Shown here: positions 1-5,186 of the stretch, in pieces
How the letters are laid out: each line of letters opens with the position of its first letter
How positions within the stretch are numbered: the stretch's first letter is position 1
Assembly (NCBI GenBank): GCA_913054565.1
Contig: CAJXHW010000152.1
Span: 1 to 5,186, forward strand
Origin: an uncultured Kordia sp.
Lineage (GTDB): Bacteria; Bacteroidota; Bacteroidia; Flavobacteriales; Flavobacteriaceae
Length of the DNA stretch: 5,186 nt
Reading direction: 5' to 3'
Program-made: the position numbers and the translations under genes
The notes under the pieces: generated by a model
Databases searched by the model: none
Seen by the model: the letters and a program-made list of their open reading frames with translations, nothing else
What the model was told of the DNA's origin: nothing

Positions 1-26
1 TTCCTTAGAGAAACAAATAAAATATG

Positions 27-34
27 TAGTTTTG
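27..34 (+). promoter_or_regulatory. Candidate Bacteroidetes -7 promoter element for ychF
   Basis: TAGTTTTG matches the Bacteroidetes -7 consensus TAnnTTTG exactly. It lies 26 nt before the ychF start codon, so transcription would begin near position 41 and give a leader of about 20 nt, which is normal for this phylum. The partner -33 TTG element would fall at about positions 1-10 or further upstream; no TTG is visible there, so only half of the promoter can be supported. The leader shows no Shine-Dalgarno sequence, as expected for Bacteroidetes. Confidence 0.5.
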
Positions 35-60
35 CAAACTTAATATTTTAGTCTCATATC

Positions 61-1152
61 ATGAAAGCAGGAATTGTAGGATTGCCAAATGTTGGTAAAT
101 CAACTTTATTTAATTGTTTGTCAAACGCCAAAGCACAAAGTGCTAATTTTCCTTTTTGTACTATTGAACCAAATGTAGGTGTGGTTAATGTGCCAGACTC
201 AAGAATTGCCAAACTAGAAAGTATGGTAAATCCTGAACGCGTTATGCCAGCAACAGTTGAAATTGTTGACATTGCAGGCTTGGTAAAAGGAGCTAGTAAA
301 GGTGAAGGTTTAGGTAATAAATTTTTAGCAAATATTAGAGAGTGTGATGCAATTATTCATGTATTGCGTTGTTTTGATAATGATAATATAGTGCATGTTG
401 ATGCGTCTGTAGATCCTATAAGAGATAAAGAAACTATTGATTTTGAACTGCAATTAAAAGATTTAGAGTCGGTTGAAAAACGTTTAGAAAAAGTTAATCG
501 TGCTGCAAAAACAGGTAATAAAGAAGCTGTTTTAGAGCAGGCTACTTTGTTGCGTTTAAAAGAAGTATTGGAATCAGGAGCATCGGTTAGATCGATGTCA
601 TTTAATGAAAAAGAGCAAGTTTTAGTTGATGAATTTCAAATGTTAACTGCTAAACCTGTTCTATATGTGTGTAATGTTGATGAGGCTTCTGCTAAAGACG
701 GAAATGCTTATGTAAGTCGTGTACGCGAGGCTGTAAAAGATGAAGGAGCAGAGATTATTGTATTGGCTGTAGCAACAGAATCTGATATTGCGGAATTAGA
801 AGACTATGAAGAACGTCAGATATTCTTAGAAGATATAGGTTTAGAGGAGCCAGGAGCTGCTAGATTAATCAGATCTGCATACAAGTTACTAAATTTACAA
901 ACGTATTTTACAGTTGGTGTAAAAGAGGTAAGAGCTTGGACTGTTTTTATTGGAGCAACTGCACCACAAGCTGCTGGAGTTATTCATACTGATTTTGAAA
1001 AAGGTTTTATTAGAGCTGAAGTAATGCAATATGATACTTTTGTTGAACTAGGTAGTGAGGCAAAGGTAAAAGATGCAGGTAAACTTGGTGTAGAAGGAAA
1101 AGATTATATTGTTAAAGATGGTGATATTATGCATTTCAGGTTTAATGTGTAA
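61..1152 (+). CDS. ychF: Redox-regulated ATPase YchF (Obg-family P-loop NTPase)
   Basis: This is a complete 363-residue YchF/OLA1 protein, the usual length for the family. The P-loop GLPNVGKST is at residues 7-15, the G3 motif DIAG is at 70-73, and a helical insertion runs at about 120-195. The G4 motif is NVDE (205-208) instead of NKxD; this NxxE form is the family hallmark that shifts preference from GTP to ATP. A C-terminal TGS domain covers about 281-363. From family knowledge, YchF is a cytoplasmic, ribosome-associated ATPase linked to stress and redox responses; its exact role is unsettled. The ATG at 61 is chosen because the P-loop begins six residues later, where YchF proteins normally start. 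It appears to be a single-gene transcript: a -7 element lies upstream and a strong hairpin terminator begins 8 nt after the TAA. Nothing looks damaged or transferred. Confidence 0.97.
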   Translation: MKAGIVGLPNVGKSTLFNCLSNAKAQSANFPFCTIEPNVGVVNVPDSRIAKLESMVNPERVMPATVEIVDIAGLVKGASKGEGLGNKFLANIRECDAIIHVLRCFDNDNIVHVDASVDPIRDKETIDFELQLKDLESVEKRLEKVNRAAKTGNKEAVLEQATLLRLKEVLESGASVRSMSFNEKEQVLVDEFQMLTAKPVLYVCNVDEASAKDGNAYVSRVREAVKDEGAEIIVLAVATESDIAELEDYEERQIFLEDIGLEEPGAARLIRSAYKLLNLQTYFTVGVKEVRAWTVFIGATAPQAAGVIHTDFEKGFIRAEVMQYDTFVELGSEAKVKDAGKLGVEGKDYIVKDGDIMHFRFNV

Positions 1153-1160
1153 TTAAACAA

Positions 1161-1216
1161 TAAGCATCAAAAAAGCCTTATAGTTTATTTAAATTATAAG
1201 GCTTTTTTGATGCTTA
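1161..1216 (+). terminator. Strong intrinsic terminator after ychF, potentially bidirectional
   Basis: The left arm 1161-1182 and the right arm 1195-1216 are perfect 22-bp reverse complements. A G-T wobble (1183/1194) and three more A-T pairs extend the stem to 26 bp around a 4-nt loop (1187-1190). The core is AAAAAAGCC...GGCTTTTTT, so the right arm supplies a T-tract on the + strand and the left arm supplies one on the - strand. It starts 8 nt after the ychF stop codon. It should end ychF transcription and insulate the downstream topoisomerase genes. Confidence 0.85.
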
Positions 1217-1258
1217 AAACTCTGTTACTAACTTTATGTCATCTCTCTTTTATTTTTT

Positions 1259-1267
1259 TATAGTTTG
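1259..1267 (+). promoter_or_regulatory. Weak candidate -7 element for the parE operon
   Basis: TATAGTTTG resembles TAnnTTTG but has one extra base between TA and TTTG. It sits 38 nt before the parE ATG, between the ychF terminator and parE, where a promoter is expected because the terminator separates the two genes. No TTG lies at a suitable distance upstream, so the call rests mainly on position. The rest of the 1217-1305 spacer is AT-rich and shows no other recognisable site. Confidence 0.25.
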
Positions 1268-1305
1268 TCCTATATTAGCATCATATCCTAATAGTTACTT
1301 ATTTA

Positions 1306-2373
1306 ATGTCACAAGAAACCAAATATACAGAAGATAATATACGTTCGTTAGACTGGAAAGAGCATATTCGTATGCGACCAGGAATGTATATTGGTAAGCT
1401 TGGAGACGGGTCTTCTGCAGATGATGGTATTTACATCTTGCTAAAAGAGGTGCTAGATAACTCCATTGACGAGTTTGTTATGGGGGCAGGAAAAACTATT
1501 GAAATTACTACAAAAGAAGGAAAAGTTACTGTTAGGGATTACGGTAGAGGTATTCCTTTAGGAAAAGTAATAGATGTAGTTTCTAAAATGAATACAGGGG
1601 GGAAGTATGACTCTAGAGCATTTAAGAAATCTGTAGGGTTAAATGGAGTAGGAACTAAAGCTGTTAATGCTTTGTCTGCTTTTTTTAGAGTAGAATCAAA
1701 CAGAGATAATCAGCGTAAAGCTGTAGAGTTTTCTAAAGGGAATATAACTGAAGATTACCCTGTTGAAAATGTAGTGTCAAGAAAAGGAACTAAAGTTACA
1801 TTTATTCCTGATACATCAATTTTTAAAAATTATAAGTACAGATCTGAATACGTGGTTAAAATGTTAAAAAACTACGTGTATTTAAATCCGGGGCTAACAA
1901 TAATTTACAATGGCGAAAAGTTTATCTCTGAAAATGGATTGAAAGATTTATTAGAAGATAATAACAGTAAAGACGATATGTTGTATCCTATTATTCATTT
2001 AAAAGGAGATGACATTGAAATAGCTGTAACGCATAGTAAAACTCAATATTCGGAAGAATACCATTCTTTTGTAAACGGACAGCATACCACACAAGGAGGA
2101 ACGCATCAAGCGGCATTTAGGGAGGCTTTGGTAAAAACTATTCGTGATTTTTACGGTAAAAATTATGAGGCTTCAGACGTACGTAAATCAATTATAGCAG
2201 CCATAGCTATAAAAGTTATGGAGCCTGTTTTTGAAAGTCAAACAAAAACAAAATTAGGTTCTGTTGAAATGGGAGGTGATTTACCAACCGTTAGAACGTA
2301 TATTAATGACTTTATAAAAACACAATTAGACAACTATTTACATAAAAATTCTGACGTAGCTGAGGCTATATAG
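1306..2373 (+). CDS. parE: ParE N-terminal part: GHKL ATPase and most of the transducer domain
   Basis: This is the 355-residue product expected if the TAG at 2371-2373 terminates translation. Visible motifs are the catalytic glutamate and magnesium-binding asparagine in LLKEVLDNSIDE (E48, N52), the nucleotide-binding DYGRGIP (78-84), NTGGKYDS (96-103), the glycine-rich ATP lid GLNGVGTKAVNALS (111-124), and the transducer loop ESQTKTKLG (310-318), whose K314 should contact the ATP gamma-phosphate. By alignment with E. coli GyrB from memory, the frame stops about 27 residues before the end of the classical 43-kDa ATPase fragment, removing the last long transducer helix. Alone it would lack the TOPRIM domain and could not support DNA cleavage. 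The ATG at 1306 fits the family N-terminus, and no Shine-Dalgarno is seen. Confidence 0.8.
   Translation: MSQETKYTEDNIRSLDWKEHIRMRPGMYIGKLGDGSSADDGIYILLKEVLDNSIDEFVMGAGKTIEITTKEGKVTVRDYGRGIPLGKVIDVVSKMNTGGKYDSRAFKKSVGLNGVGTKAVNALSAFFRVESNRDNQRKAVEFSKGNITEDYPVENVVSRKGTKVTFIPDTSIFKNYKYRSEYVVKMLKNYVYLNPGLTIIYNGEKFISENGLKDLLEDNNSKDDMLYPIIHLKGDDIEIAVTHSKTQYSEEYHSFVNGQHTTQGGTHQAAFREALVKTIRDFYGKNYEASDVRKSIIAAIAIKVMEPVFESQTKTKLGSVEMGGDLPTVRTYINDFIKTQLDNYLHKNSDVAEAI
2371..2373 (+). other. In-frame TAG codon interrupting parE
   Basis: The amber codon occupies codon 356, between ...VAEAI and RKILQAERERKELSG..., a stretch that reads as one continuous conserved transducer helix. The next base is C, which family knowledge treats as a weak context for termination. 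Single-base ancestors include CAG (Gln), AAG (Lys) and TTG (Leu); Gln or Leu seems most natural at this helix position, but this is inference. No upstream insertion or deletion is implied, because the frame is the same on both sides. Confidence 0.95.
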
Positions 2374-3159
2374 CGTAAAATATTACAAGCAGAACGTGAG
2401 CGTAAGGAGCTTTCAGGTATTAGAAAGTTAGCTAAAGATAGAGCTAAAAAAGCATCATTACACAATAAAAAACTACGTGATTGTAGAGTTCATTTAGGAG
2501 ATGTAAAAAAAGAACGTCGTTTAGAGTCGACATTATTTATAACTGAGGGAGATTCTGCAAGTGGTTCAATAACTAAATCTAGAGATGTAAACACACAAGC
2601 AGTGTTTAGTTTACGTGGAAAACCACTAAACTCTTACGGGATGTCTAAGAAAATTGTATATGAAAATGAAGAGTTTAACTTGTTACAAGCCGCTTTAAAT
2701 ATAGAAGAATCGTTGTCAGACCTAAGGTATAATAATATTGTTATAGCAACAGATGCCGATGTTGATGGTATGCATATTAGGTTGTTGTTAATTACATTTT
2801 TCTTGCAATTTTTTCCTGAGTTGATAAAAGAAGGTCATTTGTATATTTTAGAAACACCACTTTTTAGAGTTAGAAATAAAAAAGAAACCATTTATTGTTA
2901 TTCGGAGGAAGAGCGTGTAAACGCAATGAATAAGTTAAACGGAAAGCCTGAAATTACACGATTTAAAGGTTTGGGGGAAATATCTCCAGACGAGTTTCAG
3001 TTTTTTATTGGTGAAGATATCAGATTAGCACCTGTAATGCTTGATACTGCTACATCAATAGAGAATTTGTTGCAATTTTATATGGGGAAAAACACTCCAG
3101 ATAGGCAAAAATTTATTATTAATAACTTAAAAGTTGAGTTGGATATAGTAGAGGAGTAA
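2374..3159 (+). CDS. parE: ParE C-terminal part: TOPRIM domain and C-terminal region, no start codon of its own
   Basis: This is the open continuation of the parE frame after the TAG, 261 codons ending in TAA. It holds the end of the transducer helix (RKILQAERERKELSGIRKLA), then the TOPRIM domain with the metal-binding glutamate in ITEGDSASGS (E414 in full-length numbering) and the aspartate motif ATDADVDGMHIR (D483, D485, D487), then the conserved RFKGLGEI. A GTG at 2602 and the first ATG at 2641 both lie downstream of the TOPRIM glutamate, so a separately started protein would lack it and be inactive. I therefore read this as the second half of one gene. Its good conservation argues against long-standing loss of function. 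Confidence 0.8.
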   Translation, partial: RKILQAERERKELSGIRKLAKDRAKKASLHNKKLRDCRVHLGDVKKERRLESTLFITEGDSASGSITKSRDVNTQAVFSLRGKPLNSYGMSKKIVYENEEFNLLQAALNIEESLSDLRYNNIVIATDADVDGMHIRLLLITFFLQFFPELIKEGHLYILETPLFRVRNKKETIYCYSEEERVNAMNKLNGKPEITRFKGLGEISPDEFQFFIGEDIRLAPVMLDTATSIENLLQFYMGKNTPDRQKFIINNLKVELDIVEE

Positions 3160-3171
3160 TCAATATATTTG
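3139..3171 (+). promoter_or_regulatory. Candidate internal promoter ahead of the small membrane-protein gene
   Basis: TTG (3139-3141), a 22-nt spacer and TATATTTG (3164-3171) fit the flavobacterial pattern TTG-N17-23-TAnnTTTG. The -33 element lies in the last codons of parE and the -7 element lies in the 19-nt gap. A start site about 7 nt beyond would fall almost at the ATG at 3179, implying a leaderless or nearly leaderless transcript. In AT-rich DNA such a match can occur by chance, and co-transcription with parE would make it unnecessary. Confidence 0.3.
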
Positions 3172-3178
3172 GGGAATA

Positions 3179-3646
3179 ATGAAATTTACAAATAAAAAAA
3201 CGATACCGTTATTTAAATTGGGATACTTGATACTACTGTTTTTAATCTTAATGGTAGTTATTTATAATTACTTAATTTTAAATGAAGCTATTTTAGCTTA
3301 TAAAGAGATTGCTGTTTTGCTTGTATTGTATATGTCAGTATTTGTTTATTGGTATAAAATTTCTAAGTATATTGAATATGATAGTAATGGTTCAGGTATT
3401 GTCTTTATTACTAAAGGGATTTTGTTGTCAGATTTTGTTAACCATAGAGAACAACGGATAGAGTTGCCAAAAGAAAAACTTGTAAACTATAAAATTATAG
3501 ATCGTTTTTTCTACAAAAAAATCCACTTGCATATAAAAAGTAAACATAAAATTAAAAAAGTATGTATAGATGTTACTTTTTTATCCACTGTAAAAACAAA
3601 AGCTTTAAAGTTGTCATTAAATAAAATAGTACGTGAAAATTCATAG
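3179..3646 (+). CDS. Small two-helix membrane protein of unknown function encoded between parE and parC
   Basis: This 155-residue protein is not one I can name. A basic N-terminus (MKFTNKK) precedes two hydrophobic segments at about 11-33 and 43-60, joined by a short loop containing acidic residues (NEAILAYKE). A lysine-rich soluble region fills 61-155. The charge pattern suggests both ends are cytoplasmic. The soluble part looks like alternating beta strands followed by a final helix (about 136-152), which recalls bacterial PH-like domains placed after two membrane helices; this is a fold guess, not a motif match. Codon use and base composition match its neighbours, so recent acquisition is not indicated. 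It begins 19 nt after the parE stop and ends 6 nt before the parC start, so it is probably co-transcribed with both. A GGGG run lies 4 nt before the ATG, too close for a convincing Shine-Dalgarno. Confidence 0.8.
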   Translation: MKFTNKKTIPLFKLGYLILLFLILMVVIYNYLILNEAILAYKEIAVLLVLYMSVFVYWYKISKYIEYDSNGSGIVFITKGILLSDFVNHREQRIELPKEKLVNYKIIDRFFYKKIHLHIKSKHKIKKVCIDVTFLSTVKTKALKLSLNKIVRENS

Positions 3647-3652
3647 AATTAA

Positions 3653-5186
3653 ATGAGTATAGAAGAAAACGAAAATCTAGAAGAACATAACACAAATTTT
3701 TATAGTGAAGAAGAGTCCATAACTAAAGTTACAGGAATGTACAAAGATTGGTTTTTGGATTACGCTTCTTATGTTATTTTAGAACGTGCTGTACCAGCTA
3801 TAGATGATGGGTTTAAACCTGTACAACGCCGTATAATGCATTCTTTAAAAGAAAAAGATGACGGACGGTATAATAAGGTAGCAAATATTGTTGGGCATAC
3901 TATGCAGTACCACCCTCATGGAGATATGAGTATTGCAGATGCAATGGTACAAATAGGACAAAAAGATTTATTAATTGACACGCAAGGAAACTGGGGAAAC
4001 ATATTAACAGGTGATCGTGCAGCGGCATCTAGGTATATTGAAGCTCGATTAAGTAAGTTTGCTATAGATGTTGTTTTTAATCCAAAAATAACAGAATGGC
4101 AGCAGTCTTATGATGGAAGAAATAAAGAACCAATTAATTTACCAGCTAAATTCCCGTTATTATTAGCGCAAGGTGGTGAAGGTATTGCTGTAGGATTGTC
4201 AACTAAAATATTACCACATAATTTTTTAGAATTAATTGATGCTTCAATAAAGCATTTAAAAGGAAAGAAATTCACGCTTTTTCCAGATTTTCCAACTGCC
4301 GGTAGTGCAGATATTACGGGTTATAATGATGGTTTAGGAGGTGGGAAAGTTCGTGTACGAGCAAAAATCACCCAACAGGATAAAAACACACTTGTTATTT
4401 CAGAAATCCCTTTTTCAACAACGACTTCAAGTTTGATTGATTCAATTTTGAAGGCAAATGATAAAGGAAAAATTAAGATTAAAAAAATAGAAGATAATAC
4501 TGCAGCTGAAGTGGAAATTTTAGTACACTTACCATCAAGTATTTCTCCAGATAAAACAATTGATGCACTGTATGCATTTACAAATTGTGAAACATCTATT
4601 TCACCTTTAGGTTGTGTTATTGATAATAATAAACCAGTTTTTATTGGTGTTTCTGAAATTTTACGTCGCTCAACAGACCATACAGTTTTCTTACTAAAAA
4701 GTGAGTTGGAAATTCAATTAAATGAACTGCAAGAGCAATGGCATTTTGCATCATTAGAACGCATTTTTATTGAAAACAGAATTTACCGTTTAATTGAAGA
4801 TGAAGAGACTTGGCAAGGTGTTATTACTGCAATTGATGAGGGGTTACAGCCACATATAAAGCATTTAAAACGTAAAGTAGTTGAAGAGGATATAGTACGT
4901 TTAACAGAAATTAGAATTAAACGTATTTCTAAATTTGATATTGATAAGGCACAACAGAAAATTGATGCTTTAGAAGGTCAAATAGAAGAAACAAATCATC
5001 ATTTAGCACATTTAATTGATTATGCAGTTGATTTTTTTACGCGTTTAAAAAAGGATTACGGAAAAGGAAAAGAGCGTAAAACAGAACTGCGACAGTTTGA
5101 TGATGTTGATGCTACAAAAGTTGTTATTAGAAATACAAAATTATATGTTAATAGAGAAGAAGGTTTTATAGGTACTTCTTTACGTC
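3653..5186 (+). CDS. parC: DNA topoisomerase IV subunit A (ParC), 3' end beyond the window
   Basis: This frame is open from the ATG at 3653 to the window edge, giving 511 codons plus one base with no internal stop. ParC is the DNA-cleaving subunit of topoisomerase IV. An acidic N-terminal tail (about 1-24) precedes the breakage-reunion domain. R45, YHPHGD (86-91) and the catalytic tyrosine Y128 in AAASRYIEARL are present; Y128 (4034-4036) forms the covalent link to DNA, with R127 beside it. LLLAQGGEGIAVGLSTKILPHN (169-190) and the tower region follow. The long helical coiled-coil segment lies at about 415-475, and RNTKLYVNREEGFIGTSL appears to open the C-terminal beta-pinwheel domain. Flavobacterial ParC proteins are usually near 880-900 residues, so about 40 percent is missing. 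The start directly abuts a TAA in the same frame, which fixes it: no upstream extension is possible. Confidence 0.95.
   Translation, partial: MSIEENENLEEHNTNFYSEEESITKVTGMYKDWFLDYASYVILERAVPAIDDGFKPVQRRIMHSLKEKDDGRYNKVANIVGHTMQYHPHGDMSIADAMVQIGQKDLLIDTQGNWGNILTGDRAAASRYIEARLSKFAIDVVFNPKITEWQQSYDGRNKEPINLPAKFPLLLAQGGEGIAVGLSTKILPHNFLELIDASIKHLKGKKFTLFPDFPTAGSADITGYNDGLGGGKVRVRAKITQQDKNTLVISEIPFSTTTSSLIDSILKANDKGKIKIKKIEDNTAAEVEILVHLPSSISPDKTIDALYAFTNCETSISPLGCVIDNNKPVFIGVSEILRRSTDHTVFLLKSELEIQLNELQEQWHFASLERIFIENRIYRLIEDEETWQGVITAIDEGLQPHIKHLKRKVVEEDIVRLTEIRIKRISKFDIDKAQQKIDALEGQIEETNHHLAHLIDYAVDFFTRLKKDYGKGKERKTELRQFDDVDATKVVIRNTKLYVNREEGFIGTSLR

Larger units (their letters stand above)
1306..3159 (+). 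pseudogene. parE: DNA topoisomerase IV subunit B (ParE), full-length frame with one in-frame TAG
   Basis: Read through the TAG at codon 356, this frame encodes a 617-codon ParE, close to the normal flavobacterial length. ParE is the ATPase subunit that partners ParC to decatenate replicated chromosomes. The order is GHKL ATPase (about 15-215), transducer (about 220-385) and TOPRIM plus C-terminal part (about 408-617). The opening MRPGMYIGKLGDGSS and LLKEVLDNSIDE fit Bacteroidetes topoisomerase IV better than GyrB. All key residues are present on both sides of the stop: E48, N52, D78, the QTK loop at 312-314, and TOPRIM E414 with D483, D485 and D487. There is no frameshift and no second stop. 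It is typed as a pseudogene only because of the TAG. An essential, otherwise intact gene suggests a base error, a very recent mutation or readthrough rather than decay. It heads a probable operon with the small membrane-protein gene and parC. Confidence 0.85.

Noticed and set aside
54..272. Open reading frame of 72 codons on the - strand
   Set aside because: It lies almost wholly inside the ychF P-loop region on the opposite strand and resembles no protein I know; it is a shadow of a conserved coding sequence.
2371..2373. TAG as a genome-wide sense codon
   Set aside because: About 1,650 codons of clear coding sequence in the window contain only this one internal TAG, and the 155-residue gene ends in TAG. 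A reassigned codon should appear more often.
2408..2429. Hairpin about 35 nt after the parE TAG as a readthrough or recoding signal
   Set aside because: The stem is only 7 bp including a G-T pair, with an 8-nt loop, and it falls in conserved coding sequence. It does not resemble a known selenocysteine or pyrrolysine element, and those elements would not be expected with this codon in this phylum.
3151..3156. GAGGAG as a Shine-Dalgarno for the membrane-protein gene
   Set aside because: It is 22 nt before the ATG, too far for pairing, and it encodes the last two ParE glutamates; Bacteroidetes rarely use Shine-Dalgarno sites.
2602..3159. A separate gene starting at GTG 2602
   Set aside because: It is in the same frame as parE, begins in the middle of the TOPRIM domain after the catalytic glutamate, and has no ribosome-binding signal. 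It is the tail of the interrupted parE.
1306..3159. Gyrase subunit GyrB instead of ParE
   Set aside because: The N-terminal KLGDGSSADDGIYILLKEVLDN pattern, the 617-codon length and the adjacency to a ParC-type gene fit Bacteroidetes topoisomerase IV; flavobacterial GyrB is longer and has a different N-terminal motif.

Overview
The window is AT-rich, with short untranslated leaders, no convincing Shine-Dalgarno sequences, and a TAnnTTTG-type -7 promoter element ahead of the first gene. Together with protein sequences that look flavobacterial throughout, this points to a member of the Bacteroidetes, most likely Flavobacteriaceae. All genes lie on the + strand.

Layout. Positions 61-1152 hold a complete ychF, encoding a universally conserved Obg-related ATPase. 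It is closed by a strong, near-symmetrical hairpin terminator (1161-1216). A short spacer (1217-1305) with at most a weak promoter leads into the topoisomerase IV cluster: parE (1306-3159), a small two-helix membrane protein of unknown function (3179-3646), and parC (3653 to the window edge, about 511 codons visible, C-terminal domain missing). The last three genes are tightly spaced (19 and 6 nt gaps) and look like one operon. ParE and ParC together form the A2B2 type IIA topoisomerase that unlinks daughter chromosomes. The role of the membrane protein between them is unknown.

The notable anomaly is in parE. Its reading frame is interrupted by one in-frame TAG at codon 356 (2371-2373), near the end of the transducer domain. 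The frame then resumes without any indel and carries an intact TOPRIM half to a normal TAA at 3159. The total of 617 codons before the TAA is about the usual length of a flavobacterial ParE. No credible restart codon follows the TAG before the TOPRIM glutamate. The sequence alone cannot separate a sequencing or assembly error, a recent nonsense mutation, and stop-codon readthrough or suppression. Genome-wide TAG reassignment is not supported: the three other genes contain no internal TAG. I see no mobile element, CRISPR array, tRNA or rRNA, and no clear new multi-gene system.
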